Assembly (NCBI GenBank): GCA_026991535.1
Contig: JALXBH010000299.1
Coordinates: 1-35,335, forward strand
Direction: 5' to 3'
Source of the DNA: Calditrichia bacterium
GTDB taxonomy: Bacteria; Calditrichota; Calditrichia; Calditrichales; J004
Length of the DNA stretch: 35,335 nt
Shown here: positions 14,268-24,700 of the stretch, piece after piece
Position numbering within the stretch: position 1 is the first letter of the stretch
Layout of the letters: every line of letters starts with the position of its first letter
The notes under the pieces: model-generated
Told to the model about the DNA's origin: nothing
The model's input: only the letters and a program-made list of their open reading frames with translations
The model's database searches: none
Made by a program: the position numbers and the translations under genes

Positions 14268-15542
14268 CTAAACGATCATGCCTGCGCAAACGGTTTCGTT
14301 GGTGGCCTCGTCGATCAGAATCAGACTGCCGGTGACCCGGTTTTGGCGGTAACTGTCAAAATAGAGCGGCTTGGTGGTACGTATCGATAGCCGACCGATA
14401 TCGTTCATACCGATGCTTTTATCCTCATTGTTACGGTCAAGGGTATTGATGTCGATTTTGTACTTCACATCCCTGATCATGCAGCGCACCTCGTTGGATG
14501 TGTGCATCAGGGCGTATTTGCCTCCCGGGCGCATCGGCTTGTCGTTCAGCCAGCAGATCATGATGTCGATGTCCTGGCTGATCTCCGGGCGGTTGTTCTC
14601 GCGGACGATCATATCGCCGCGGCTGATGTCGATGTCATCTTCCAGGGTGATGGTCACTGATTGCGGAGCATAGGCGATATCGAGCGAATCCTTATAAAAA
14701 TCGATACTTTTAACATGTGAGGAAAATCCTGACGGCAGCACCACCACGGCATCGCCCTTGCGCAGGGTGCCGCTGGCCAGGCGGCCGGCATAGCCCCGGT
14801 AGTCCGGATATTCTGCCGACTGCGGCCGGATGACATATTGCACGGGAAAGCGGGCGTCAATATGATTGTTATCGCTGCCGATATAGACATGCTCCAAAAG
14901 ATACATCAGCGTGGGGCCCTGGTACCAGTCCATTTTTGTGGAGCGGTTTACCACGTTGTCACCCTTTAACGCACTGATGGGGATAAAATGGATATCCTTA
15001 ATGGCCAGCTTACCGGCGAAGCCCATAAAAACGGTGCGTATTTCCTCAAACACCTCTTCGCTGTAATCGACCAGGTCCATCTTGTTCACGCAAACCACCA
15101 CGTGCGGTATTTGCAATAGCGAGGCGATAAAGGCATGGCGCAGAGTTTGTTCAATCACTCCGTGACGGGCGTCGACCAGGATCAGCGCGGCGTTGGCGGT
15201 GGAGGCGCCGGTTACCATGTTGCGTGTATACTGCACATGACCCGGCGTGTCGGCAATGATAAATTTACGCTTGGGCGTGGCAAAATAGCGGTAGGCCACA
15301 TCAATGGTGATGCCCTGTTCGCGCTCGGCGCGCAGGCCGTCGGTCAGCAGGGCCAGGTTCACCTCATCGGCGCCGGAGCGCATGCTGGCTTCCTCTATGG
15401 CCTCCATCTGATCCTCGAAAATGGCTTTGCTATCGTAAAGAAGGCGGCCGATCAGGGTACTTTTACCGTCATCCACACTGCCGGCGGTGGTAAAGCGCAG
15501 CAGTTCGCTTGTTTCATAGTTTTGCAGGGTTTTGGCATCCAT
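14268..15542 (-). CDS. cysN: Sulfate adenylyltransferase subunit 1 (GTPase)
   Basis: A 424-residue translation-factor-type GTPase that drives ATP sulfurylase. G-box motifs are intact: GSVDDGKST at 21-29, D-T-P-G-H at 98-102, and N-K-M-D at 153-156. The T-D-G-L-R-A-E-R-E-Q-G-I-T-I-D-V-A-Y segment (67-84) is the CysN signature that separates it from EF-Tu. Beta-barrel domains follow (about 225-424). There is no fused C-terminal APS kinase, in keeping with the separate cysC. The start lies 4 bases after the cysD stop. With CysD it makes adenosine 5-phosphosulfate from ATP and sulfate. Confidence 0.95.
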   Translation of the reverse strand: MDAKTLQNYETSELLRFTTAGSVDDGKSTLIGRLLYDSKAIFEDQMEAIEEASMRSGADEVNLALLTDGLRAEREQGITIDVAYRYFATPKRKFIIADTPGHVQYTRNMVTGASTANAALILVDARHGVIEQTLRHAFIASLLQIPHVVVCVNKMDLVDYSEEVFEEIRTVFMGFAGKLAIKDIHFIPISALKGDNVVNRSTKMDWYQGPTLMYLLEHVYIGSDNNHIDARFPVQYVIRPQSAEYPDYRGYAGRLASGTLRKGDAVVVLPSGFSSHVKSIDFYKDSLDIAYAPQSVTITLEDDIDISRGDMIVRENNRPEISQDIDIMICWLNDKPMRPGGKYALMHTSNEVRCMIRDVKYKIDINTLDRNNEDKSIGMNDIGRLSIRTTKPLYFDSYRQNRVTGSLILIDEATNETVCAGMIV

Positions 15543-15545
15543 AGT

Positions 15546-16451
15546 TTAGAAATATCCTTCTTTTTTACGGTCTTCCATTGCCGCTTCGGAACGTTTGTCG
15601 TCGGCCCGGCCACCGCGTTCGGTGGTGCGGCTGGCGGCTACTTCGTTAATAATATCTTCCAGGGTGTCAGCCGGGGATTCCACCGCGCCGGTACAGGTCA
15701 TGTCACCGATGGTACGGAAGCGGATAACGCGCCTTTCCCATTTTTCACCCTCTTTTAGTTGCAGATAGGGGGATTTGGCCAGCCAGACGCCGTCGCGGTT
15801 GACCACCTCGCGTTCATGGGTGAAATAGAGCGAGGGCAACTCGATATTTTCCAGGGCGATATATTGCCAGACGTCCAGTTCCGTCCAGTTACTGATGGGG
15901 AAGACGCGGAAATGTTCGCCCATGTTTTTACGGCCGTTAAAGATGTTCCACAATTCCGGCCGCTGGTTCTTGGGGTCCCACTGTCCGAATTCATCGCGGT
16001 GGGAGAAAAAGCGTTCCTTGGCCCGGGCCTTTTCCTCGTCGCGCCGTCCGCCGCCCATGGCCGCGTCCACCTTCAGCTCTTCCAGCGCATCCAGCAGGGT
16101 AACGGTTTGAGCGCGGTTGCGGCTGGCATTGGGCCCTTTTTCCTCGGCCACCTTGCCGGCCTTGATGGAGTCTTCCACATAGCGTACTTCCAGCCGGGTG
16201 CCGGTCTTTTTCATCAGGGCGTCGCGGAAATCCAGCGTTTCCTTAAAGTTGTGTCCCGTATCGATATGCAACAGGGGAAAGGGCAGACGTGCCGGATGAA
16301 AAGCCTTTAAGGCCAGGTGAAACATGATGATGGAGTCCTTCCCGCCGGAAAAGAGCATGACGGGCCTTTCAAACTGGGCGGCCACTTCGCGGATCACATA
16401 GATGGACTCCGCTTCCAACTCGCGCAGGTGGTTAAGTCTAAAATTCTTCAT
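15546..16451 (-). CDS. cysD: Sulfate adenylyltransferase subunit 2
   Basis: A 301-residue catalytic subunit of ATP sulfurylase. The PP-loop motif SGGKDS is at residues 35-40, followed by the L-H-I-D-T-G-H-N-F segment. The R-R-D-E-E-K-A-R-A-K-E-R signature and the W-T-E-L-D-V-W-Q-Y-I motif are both present, as in all CysD. The length is standard. The ATG at 16451 abuts the cysC stop (TGAATG), indicating translational coupling. It transfers AMP to sulfate, with the unfavourable reaction driven by GTP hydrolysis on CysN. Confidence 0.96.
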   Translation of the reverse strand: MKNFRLNHLRELEAESIYVIREVAAQFERPVMLFSGGKDSIIMFHLALKAFHPARLPFPLLHIDTGHNFKETLDFRDALMKKTGTRLEVRYVEDSIKAGKVAEEKGPNASRNRAQTVTLLDALEELKVDAAMGGGRRDEEKARAKERFFSHRDEFGQWDPKNQRPELWNIFNGRKNMGEHFRVFPISNWTELDVWQYIALENIELPSLYFTHEREVVNRDGVWLAKSPYLQLKEGEKWERRVIRFRTIGDMTCTGAVESPADTLEDIINEVAASRTTERGGRADDKRSEAAMEDRKKEGYF

Positions 16452-17060
16452 TCAGTTTTTCTTCCTGATTAAGGGTAACACAAAGTTTACAAGTTTTTCA
16501 ACGGAATCCTCAATGGTGTTCCGTGAGGTATCAATTTCCAGATCGGGATGTTCCGGGGCCTCAAAGGGTTGGTGTATGCCGGTGAAGTTGGGAATTTCCC
16601 CGGAGCGGGCCTTTTTATAAAGCCCTTTCACATCGCGCTGTTCGCACACCTCCAGGGAGGCGTTGATATAAATTTCCACAAAATCCCCGCCGATGATCTG
16701 CCGCGCCTGTTGCCGTATGGCCCGGGTGGGGCTGACAAAACTGTTGATGGTGATAATGCCGCAATTGACAAACAGTTTGGATACCTCGGCGATACGGCGG
16801 ATGTTTTCCATGCGATCCTCTTCGCTGAAGCCCAGATTGCTGTTAATACCGCTGCGGATATTGTCACCATCCAGAATCTGTGTCAGATAACCTTTTTGGT
16901 AAAGGGCTTTTTCCAGCCCGATGGCCAGGGTGGACTTTCCCGACCCGGACAGGCCGGTCATCCAGAATACCCGCGCTTCCTGCCCCAGCAGGGCGGCCTT
17001 CTCGGCCCGGCCCAGCATGCGCTCAAAGACGGGATGTATATTTTGCGTTTGTTTGTTCAT
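16452..17060 (-). CDS. cysC: Adenylylsulfate kinase
   Basis: A 202-residue APS kinase, which makes PAPS from APS and ATP. The P-loop GLSGSGKST is at residues 36-44, followed by L-D-G-D-N-I-R (substrate site), F-S-E-E-D-R, and the F-V-S-P-T-R loop. I start at the ATG at 17060 (MNKQTQ), which resembles other CysC N-termini and has a GGA upstream; a further in-frame ATG at 17084 would add eight residues. It is the first gene of the cysC-cysD-cysN operon. No PAPS reductase or sulfite reductase lies in this window, so the product could feed assimilation or sulfotransferases. Confidence 0.95.
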   Translation of the reverse strand: MNKQTQNIHPVFERMLGRAEKAALLGQEARVFWMTGLSGSGKSTLAIGLEKALYQKGYLTQILDGDNIRSGINSNLGFSEEDRMENIRRIAEVSKLFVNCGIITINSFVSPTRAIRQQARQIIGGDFVEIYINASLEVCEQRDVKGLYKKARSGEIPNFTGIHQPFEAPEHPDLEIDTSRNTIEDSVEKLVNFVLPLIRKKN

Positions 17061-17277
17061 GAATGATTCCGCTAAGAAAGCCATTATCGAAGAATCCCGC
17101 GCGGATATGAATGCGCGATTGTTTTTTATGCTCTATTTTACGGTTTTTCCCTGTTTATTGAAAGAGAGATAATTTAGAAAGCGGGCATTAAGGCTAAGTG
17201 ACCCATATCAAGGTTAACGGAAGATTGGATGGTGAAGCGGGAAGATATTAATGAATAACTGGAAGACCATTTGAAAT

Positions 17278-17298
17278 AGCCCGGTGAACTGCCGGGCT
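17278..17298 (-). terminator. Hairpin downstream of the chemoreceptor gene
   Basis: AGCCCGG (17278-17284) and CCGGGCT (17292-17298) form a perfect 7-base stem with a TGAACTG loop, 50 bases past the stop of the minus-strand chemoreceptor gene. Read on that strand it is followed by ATTTCAAAT, a weak T run. The remaining intergenic DNA up to cysC (17085-17277) shows no gene; the cys promoter must lie there but I could not pick it out. Confidence 0.5.
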
Positions 17299-17347
17299 GA
17301 ATATTGTTTAGAAACCGTTTAGTTGCGGAAAAAGTGGAAAACCTGAA

Positions 17348-19960
17348 TTAGATATCTTCCAATAGCGTTTCCAACTCTACTTCCCGCGAGTCAACCGAAA
17401 CATCCGAGAGTTTAAATTTATTAATCATTTGTTTTAGATTTGATGCCTGACCCGATAACTCTTCGGCAATGGAGGCGCACTCTTCCGCCGTGGCGGTATT
17501 GGTTTGGGTTACCTGGTCGATTTGATTAAGCGCCTCGCTTATTTGTTCGGTTCCTTTTACCTGCTCATCCGAGGCGTTGGAAATTTCTTCTATCAGGACA
17601 TTAACTTCCTTTATTCCTTTTATAATTTCCTCCAGGGAATCGTAGGTGGTATTTGCAATTTCATTGCCTTTATTAACACTTTGAACCGATCCTTCTATAA
17701 GCTCTGTGGTCTCTTTAGCGGCTTTGGCGCTGCGCTGTGCCAGGTTGCGTACTTCCTCTGCCACCACGGCAAACCCTTTGCCATGAACGCCTGCGCGGGC
17801 GGCTTCCACGGCGGCATTCAAGGCTAATAAATTAGTCTGGAAGGCAATTTCATCGATAACTTTTATTATTTTTGAAATATGAGTAGATGACTTGTTTATG
17901 TCTTGCATGGAACTTAACATCTCTTGCATCTTTTTATTCCCGGATTCCGCTGTCTTTTCAACCCTGGCGGATAAGTTCTTGGCTTTATAGGCGTTCTGCG
18001 CGTTTTGGGAAGATTGCGAAGAAATTTCGGTCATGGACGCCGACGTCTCCTGTAGGGAACTCGCCTGTTCCGTCGCACCCTGTGAAAGTGACTGACTTGA
18101 GGCGGAAACCTGATCGGACCCATTCGTGACCTGTTCCACGGCACTTGAAACTTGTGAAAGTGTTTGATCCAAAGCGCTGATTGTTCTGTTGAAAGAGTCT
18201 TGTAAAACTTTAAAATCACCTTTATAGTCGCCCTCCATTTGCCTGGTAAGGTCTCCATCGGCAACGGAGCCAAAAACATCGAGCAGGTTGTGGATGGGAT
18301 CAATTACGGCGTCTAGTGTGGAATTAAAACCTGAAATGATCTTTTTATAGTCGCCATTGAATTTATTCGCGTTACCCCGAATGCCCAAGTTCCCCATCGC
18401 GGCTTCTCTGGAAATATGAAGCCCCTCGTCTATCAGGGATTTAATATTTTTTTGAATATTTGAGACCGCTTCGGAAAGTTTCCGCTGCTCACCAGGGAGG
18501 GGGCGCATGGATTTCTCAAGGTTGCCTTCGGCATATTCCCTGATAATCTCTATACCTTGTAATACGGGTTGTATTACCGAATCCAGAGCCTCATTAATAC
18601 CCTTTAATAGCTCCGCATAGGATCCTTTGAGCTTGTCTACAGTGCATCGGGCGTTAAGCTGTCCGTTCTTTTGGCTAAGGATGGTTTCGTGCAGCATTTC
18701 CTGAAGATGTTTTAAGCTAAATATCATGGTTTCCATGGAATGGGACAATTCATCGTCCTTTGAGGCGGGCTTAACATCTACTTCCAGGTTCCCGGCGGCA
18801 ATCTCCCGGGCAATATGAATTTTTGTTTTTTGGGAGTCGACAATTCTCACAAAAGAACGACTTAGCTCTCCCAACTCATCATTACTGTCACAATTAAGCT
18901 CGATATCAATACGTCCCAGGGCTAAATCTTCGGCGGCAACGGTAACCTCCTTCAACGAACGTGTAATTTCTCTTGAAATTAACAGACCTAACAAAAGAGC
19001 CATTCCCAGGGAAACTACCGCAAGTATAACGGACAGGTAAAGTGAGCTGTCGGATGCTTCTCTTACGGCAGCGGCGGTCCTCTGCAAATCAAAGGAAAGC
19101 TTATCTTCTATTTCCTTTAACAGATTTATCTTACCTGTAATGGAAGAAAACCATTCTCCCGGAGCGACATTAAAGTTACCTGTATCGGCCTTATCCATGG
19201 CCTGTTTACGGAAATTTATAACCTCCTGGACAGAGGGATTGTCCATTTTCAAATTAAAAAAATTTCTTTGATCCACGTCGGCGATGGACTTGAAAACATT
19301 AAAATAAGTATCTTGTAGGGAAACCAGTGATATGAATTTTTGGTAGCTGTCATCGAAAAAGTAATCTTTTGAAAATACACGGCTCAAAAGTGCTCGCTCA
19401 AGTCCGGCCCGTTCCTTTCCTTGTAAAAAATTAATATAGGCGGTAGCTAAACGGGTTACCCGTGAACTGGAACCAACACGGGCCACTTCGTTTATTATAG
19501 TTAGAATATTTGAATTGATTTGAGTATAAAACGCAGTCGATTCATCACCGGAAATTGAAAGGTCCTGAACCTGCAACCGGTAGTCTTTTATCCCGTTGAG
19601 CTTTATAGTCAGCCGGGATAGTTCATGTGTGAAAAAGGAAATGGTGTTCTCCGAAAGAAAATTTTTAAGTTCCGCGTATCTGTTGTCTGTTTCCCGGTAT
19701 TGTTTTTGTAATTCAGAGGAAAAGCTTTTACCTTCATTAGCCAAGAACACACCTGTTGCACCACGCTCTTTTTGAAGTTCATGAACCAGAGCACTCATTT
19801 TAACCGATAAACGTGTTATTTCATACAAATCATCCATTTTGCTTGAAAGACTTGATTTTTGCGCCACCGAACTTATGGAGAAAAAGAGTAGTCCTAAAAT
19901 GGGAATGGTTAGCATTAAAAGTAATTTGGAACGTATCCTTAGATTCCTTAATCCACGCAT
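17348..19960 (-). CDS. Methyl-accepting chemotaxis protein with NIT sensor and multiple HAMP-like modules
   Basis: An 870-residue chemoreceptor. A membrane helix (about 12-32) is followed by a periplasmic NIT (nitrate/nitrite-sensing) domain at about 50-290, recognised by [15 protein letters not shown] (56-70). A second helix (about 307-328) leads to a HAMP domain and then several further HAMP-like units, each with a G-(N/D/R)-(L/I) turn: G-N-L-E-V, G-N-L-E-K, G-N-L-G-I and G-D-L-T-R (about 380-600). The signalling domain (about 600-835) has the hairpin tip around [19 protein letters not shown]. There is no C-terminal CheR-binding pentapeptide. The ATG has AAGGAT 8 bases upstream. No cheA or cheW lies nearby. 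Ligand specificity is inferred from the domain name only. Confidence 0.9.
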   Translation of the reverse strand: MRGLRNLRIRSKLLLMLTIPILGLLFFSISSVAQKSSLSSKMDDLYEITRLSVKMSALVHELQKERGATGVFLANEGKSFSSELQKQYRETDNRYAELKNFLSENTISFFTHELSRLTIKLNGIKDYRLQVQDLSISGDESTAFYTQINSNILTIINEVARVGSSSRVTRLATAYINFLQGKERAGLERALLSRVFSKDYFFDDSYQKFISLVSLQDTYFNVFKSIADVDQRNFFNLKMDNPSVQEVINFRKQAMDKADTGNFNVAPGEWFSSITGKINLLKEIEDKLSFDLQRTAAAVREASDSSLYLSVILAVVSLGMALLLGLLISREITRSLKEVTVAAEDLALGRIDIELNCDSNDELGELSRSFVRIVDSQKTKIHIAREIAAGNLEVDVKPASKDDELSHSMETMIFSLKHLQEMLHETILSQKNGQLNARCTVDKLKGSYAELLKGINEALDSVIQPVLQGIEIIREYAEGNLEKSMRPLPGEQRKLSEAVSNIQKNIKSLIDEGLHISREAAMGNLGIRGNANKFNGDYKKIISGFNSTLDAVIDPIHNLLDVFGSVADGDLTRQMEGDYKGDFKVLQDSFNRTISALDQTLSQVSSAVEQVTNGSDQVSASSQSLSQGATEQASSLQETSASMTEISSQSSQNAQNAYKAKNLSARVEKTAESGNKKMQEMLSSMQDINKSSTHISKIIKVIDEIAFQTNLLALNAAVEAARAGVHGKGFAVVAEEVRNLAQRSAKAAKETTELIEGSVQSVNKGNEIANTTYDSLEEIIKGIKEVNVLIEEISNASDEQVKGTEQISEALNQIDQVTQTNTATAEECASIAEELSGQASNLKQMINKFKLSDVSVDSREVELETLLEDI

Positions 19961-19981
19961 AATAAAATCCTTTTTATTATT

Positions 19982-20527
19982 TTAGTTTTTCTCAAGGTTT
20001 AATCTTTTAAATCTGTTAGACAATGACAAATCTGTGTCGAATTCCTTTGAATAAAGTCGGTTAAAACATTGTTCGCTTATGTGAGATGTTTTTTTTACGG
20101 CATAGGTAAAGTTAGCGGTAATTCTCTCAATACGTAGCAACAGGTCGGTTACATCTTTTATCTCCCTGGAATTTATTTCATCCAGGTCGAGGCGTATTTC
20201 CTCGGTCAGCTTGCTTATATCCATGCCGAAAGAAAGAACAAAAGACATTTTTGACCCATGAGTACCACCAATATCTCCTTCTAAAAGATTGCGCGAGGTT
20301 TCGCAGTATTCATATATTAAACGGGCGTATTCAAGAAAAGAAGCGGATGCCATATTCAGGCTGGCGAGATATTCATTAATTTTTAAAACTCTTTTCATCA
20401 ACACAGGGGTCAGGGCCTGACGCACCTTATGGTTGGTAAGCGTATTTTGTACCAACTGAATAAATTGTTCAATAAGTTCCCTAAAGTTAGCGCTGTGCCT
20501 CTTTATCTCAGAATATTGGTCCGGCAT
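19982..20527 (-). CDS. Unknown helical protein co-transcribed with the NIT chemoreceptor
   Basis: A 181-residue protein I do not recognise. It appears almost wholly alpha-helical with heptad-like hydrophobic spacing (F-R-E-L-I-E-Q-F-I-Q-L-V-Q, L-L-L-R-I-E-R-I), no signal peptide and no membrane helix, so it should be cytoplasmic. A central G-D-I-G-G-T-H-G-S loop divides two helical halves. The start is clear, with GGGGGG upstream. The stop is 21 bases before the chemoreceptor ATG, so the two form an operon. The layout suggests an accessory or adaptor protein for the receptor. A degenerate sensor-type four-helix bundle is an alternative. Function unknown. Confidence 0.75.
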   Translation of the reverse strand: MPDQYSEIKRHSANFRELIEQFIQLVQNTLTNHKVRQALTPVLMKRVLKINEYLASLNMASASFLEYARLIYEYCETSRNLLEGDIGGTHGSKMSFVLSFGMDISKLTEEIRLDLDEINSREIKDVTDLLLRIERITANFTYAVKKTSHISEQCFNRLYSKEFDTDLSLSNRFKRLNLEKN

Positions 20528-21054
20528 GTTCCCCCCGCCGTTTATATTTTTTATTTATCTTTATCTATGATTATTTTTCTTTTCCTTAATTATATCAGAA
20601 TAATTCAATTAGTCTTTTGTTTTTCGCTTTCCTATTATCTAAGGATAGAAACCATTCTTTAGTCATCCCTGGGATTAAGGGTTGAATTACACCCCTTATT
20701 ATTATATGGGGGATTCCCTTAAAATATATGGCGTGCCATAGTACTTGACGTATGTAAAATATATCTATTGTGAAATGCTTTTTTTGGAGAATTTTAAATT
20801 AAATGTATTTTAGCCGGGAGCATGTTTTGTTTAGCCTGTGTCCTTATTTTATTTAGTTAAAGCTATGTTTTTCTGCATAAAAGAGGAGGAGATAAAACCC
20901 ATTATTTACTAAGGATGTCATGGCAAGCTTTGTTTAAACCTGCAAAGTTTGGCGGAACCTAATTCCAAAAGATAAACATTGAAAAAAAAGCATTTTATCA
21001 GGGCTGAATATCATAGCGCTATGCATTTCCTCGGTTTATACTAATTTTCTGCTA
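20528..21054. other. Long A+T-rich intergenic region with palindromes and an extended -10 element
   Basis: I find no convincing gene in these 527 bases. On the minus strand TGATATAAT (20589-20597) is an extended -10 element suitable for the chemoreceptor operon. Two palindromes stand out: TATGGC-GT-GCCATA (20727-20740) and CATAGCGCTATG (21012-21023), the latter 32 bases past the end of the response-regulator gene. An imperfect inverted repeat, TAAGGGT and ACCCCTTA, lies at 20676-20698. A GAGGAGG at about 20884 on the plus strand is not followed by a start codon at useful distance. Confidence 0.45.
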
Positions 21055-21741
21055 TTATAATGAAAATCTGTCGTCATTGTTCAGCCTGGGCAGGGTCCAA
21101 AGAACTGCTTTCTGTACAAGTTCCGTTGCACTATTCAGGTTGAGCTTCTTTTTAATATGTTCCTTATGGGTTTCTATGGTCTTTATACCCAGGTTTAGCT
21201 TTTCCGCTATTTTTTTTGTACCCATTCCCTTTCCGGTTAGCTCGAAAATTATCCATTCCCGATCGCTTAGCTTTTGTATGGGAGAAACATGGCTGGATTT
21301 TAATCCTTGCGTCATTCTTCGCAAGATCATAGACTGGCACTTTTCACTTAGGTAGATATTTCCGTCTAGTACCTTATGGATGGCTTCAATTATTTTGTCA
21401 GTTTCATTATGCTTCATGATATATCCATGGGCGCCGGCATTAAGGCATCTTTCAGCGAACAAAGTTTCGTCATGCATCGAGAATATAAGAATATACAGAT
21501 CCGGGAAACGTTTACTGACGATTTTTGTTAATTCTATACCATCAACACCGTTCAGCGAGATATCAAGTATCATAAGGTCCGGCTTGTGTTTTTCGATTTT
21601 TTCCAGGGCTTCGGAGGCTTTTCCCGCGTCACAGCATACTAATAGATCCGGCTCGCTGTTAATCAAACGGATCAGTCCCTCGCGGACGATCCGATGATCA
21701 TCAACAATCAGGATGGTTTTTCGTGCAAAGTCATCCGTCAT
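21055..21741 (-). CDS. NarL/FixJ-family response regulator
   Basis: A 228-residue two-domain regulator. The receiver (about 8-125) has the acidic pair D14-D15, phospho-acceptor D60 in L-M-I-L-D-I, the switch serine S88 and the conserved lysine K110, so it should be phosphorylatable. The C-terminal LuxR-type helix-turn-helix (about 160-222) carries L-S-D-R-E-W-I-I-F-E-L and the recognition segment G-I-K-T-I-E-T-H-K-E-H-I. The start overlaps the end of the histidine-kinase gene by 11 bases, so the kinase is its likely partner. Targets are unknown; the palindromes in the nearby intergenic regions are candidates. Confidence 0.93.
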   Translation of the reverse strand: MTDDFARKTILIVDDHRIVREGLIRLINSEPDLLVCCDAGKASEALEKIEKHKPDLMILDISLNGVDGIELTKIVSKRFPDLYILIFSMHDETLFAERCLNAGAHGYIMKHNETDKIIEAIHKVLDGNIYLSEKCQSMILRRMTQGLKSSHVSPIQKLSDREWIIFELTGKGMGTKKIAEKLNLGIKTIETHKEHIKKKLNLNSATELVQKAVLWTLPRLNNDDRFSL

Positions 21742-24700
21742 GGTTCATTCCTTTCTTCCTTAAGTAAAACTTAACAATGGTTCCACCGTTTTTACCGTTT
21801 TGAATTGATAAGCGGGCATTAATCATTTTAGCCCTGTTTTGCATAATAAAAAGGCCGAGTCCTTCACTTTGTCTCTGCGTGGCATCCAGGCCAAGGCCAT
21901 CGTCCGAAATGGAAAAAATAAGCTGGTTGTTATTGTCCATGCATGTTATTTTGATTTCTTTCGCATGGGCATGTTTAACGGCGTTGGCAACAGCTTCCTT
22001 TATAATACGATATATATGAATCTCATCGGATTTTTTTATTCCGGAAAGAGGCTCACATTCTAGTTGACAATGAATATTATGCAGGTTTTCCGTATTGGTT
22101 GCAAGCTCCAAGAGTACGGTCTCAAGGCCGGAAATTTCAAGCCGGGCTGGGTATAATCCCCGAGAAAGGCTTTTTATCTTTTCACGAGTGCCGTTTGCGA
22201 TGTCTATTATGTTTTGCAAATCATCAAGGATGTCTCTCCGGTCCTCCGGGATTTTTTTTTCCAATGCTTTTGTCAGTAAAGCTATTCCGGTCAGATCCTG
22301 CCCGATTCCGTCATGAAGTTCCCGACCCAGCCGGCGTTGCTCTTCTTCGCTTATGGTAATAGCGCGTTGTTCCGCCTTATGCCGTTCGGTTGTATTCCGT
22401 GAAATTGTTCGCAGGGAATCTATTTTGTTATTCTTGAATTGAGGAGTAATAATAACTTCCACGTATACGTTTCTCCCATTTTGGGTCCGAAGACACGTCT
22501 CGAATATTTCCCTGTGGTTGTTGTGACAGACATTTCTTAAATATTCACGGGTGCGATCAACATAGTCAGGATGTACGATGTCTAGATAGGAGCGTCCTAA
22601 ATAATCTTCTCGTTCATAGCCCAGAGTATTTAGCTCGGAGGAATTCGCATCCAGTATTGTTCCGTTTGTGTTCATGATGTTAATCATATCATGGGCATTG
22701 CTAAAGAGGCTGAAATACTTTTCCCTGCTTTCCCTAAGTGATTCCATCGCCCTTTTTAATGTCGACGTACGCTCCTCTATGCGTTTTTCCAACTGAGTTC
22801 CGCTGTTGCGTAGTTCCAGTTCCATTAACTTGTATTTGGTTATATCCCGCGAGAGGATAAGTACTTTTTTTGTGTCAAAGTAGGCCATATGCGCCCAGTA
22901 ATATCGTTTATGGCCATTTAGTATAAGGGTATACTCAATATTTTCCCGGTCCCTATTTTTCAAAACCTTTTTTATGGCGGTCATGGCAGGCTGGGCAATC
23001 TTTTCGGGTAAAATACTAGTTAATGGCTTCCCCAGAAACTCCTCCGGTTTTGCATAGAGCTCACTTATTCCGTTTCCATGATAGTCAAGGAATCTTCCCT
23101 GATGATCCACCAGAAAGATTAAATCGGGGATTATGCTTAGCAAGGCCTCTTTTTTTCGCTCGCTATCGGATAAGGCAAGCTCATCTTTTCTTTTACTGAT
23201 TATTGCCGTTATGCCCCGTGCAATCCATTTCAGCCGTCGCACTTCTTCAGATGAAAAAGGAAAATCTCTGTGAACGTCATACAGTCCTGCTTTTACATTT
23301 TCATAGACAAGTGGAAAACTGGCGGTCGTCCTTATTTTATGCATGTTTGCAATTTGTGGGATCAGGCCTTTTAAAAACTGGAACTTGGCTGTTCCGGTCG
23401 GCGCAATGCTTGGGATAAACTCCTCCATCAATCGATAGATGGTACTTAATTCGGTGGTGACATGTACCCGTCCATTCCGGAAAATTTTTGTATATAAATT
23501 ATCCGGCATAAGGGGGACATGGATATTTTTCAACTTAAACCCGATTAAATCCTCAATTTTCTTTCGGGCATATTTTGAAAGATTGAGATTTTTTAAGAGC
23601 AAACTTTCCGTGGCTTCATCATATAAATATATTTGGCTGGCAGTGCACTTAAATAGTTTTTTTAACCGCTTCTGACAAAAATTCTGAATTTGATCTATGC
23701 TATCACCCCGAATAAGCGCGAGGCTAAGACTATGCAGAAAATTTAGGTCTTCCTGTTGGTATTTTAAAAGCTCATTTTGTTTTATTTTCTCCAGAAAGAT
23801 GGCTATCTGTTTGGAAAAACGTTCGAGCCGTTCGATTTCTTCCATCGAGTAAAGTTTATCTTTTTTAAAGAAAACGATCATACCGATTGTTTTTCCGTTG
23901 GCAATAAGAGGAATGATGCCGTAAAACTTTATCCCAAGTATTTTTATAACGGTGCTGATATATTTTTCCTGATCTTTGTTGGTCTTAAATTCTCCCAGAA
24001 TTTTTTCTATTTCATGCCGGTCTGATGTGAAATGGCCCTTGCCGGATGCCAAGATTCCCCCAAACAGGCTGTTCTCATCCAAAGTTGGCGTGATTTCCGA
24101 TATTTTCACACCTGTTAACTTTTCTATTTTATTTTGGATATTTTGAGTTAAACTGATGTGCTCTCTCTTAAGTCGCTTAAATTCATGATCGTAAGAGTAT
24201 AGTGAGAGGTGACCTTTTCCAAATAACTTTCTAAAGGTGGTGTATGCAAGTTTTAAAAAATCTTTCGAGGGTATACCCTTAAGATAGGCTTTATTGATCT
24301 CGTCCATGTACCTAAGCTCATCGATTTGGTACCTGAATTTTCTTGCCATCCATTCCCGTAACTCTATTTCATTTGTAAACTGTTCATTACATAGTGTACA
24401 GTTTACTAGAAAAGCCTTATATATTATGGGGATAAGATTAACCCGATTTACAGGCTCCCGGAGGTGGATAATGTGACCCCGGTCGCTGTCGACAACTGTA
24501 TTTTCACAAATCCAAACAATTAATTTTGGCACCCTCGCAAGTTTATCTATTTGCCTTATCAGTTTTAAACCTGCGCTCTCCGTGAGGTTAAGGTTGATAA
24601 ATATTATATTAAAATGGGACTTCTTAACCTGGCTTAGGGCTTCCTTTTCTGTTCTGCACAAGATAACTTTTCCGCTATCTTGTCCGGTTATCATTAACAG

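Noticed and set aside
20671-20698. T-loop-like sequence GGGTTGAATTACACCCC suggesting a tRNA
   Set aside because: No matching acceptor, D or anticodon arms are found around it.
20890-20975. GCAAAG/GGCAA-type bases suggesting a c-di-GMP riboswitch
   Set aside because: The conserved GEMM core and its two paired stems cannot be fitted, and no downstream plus-strand gene follows.
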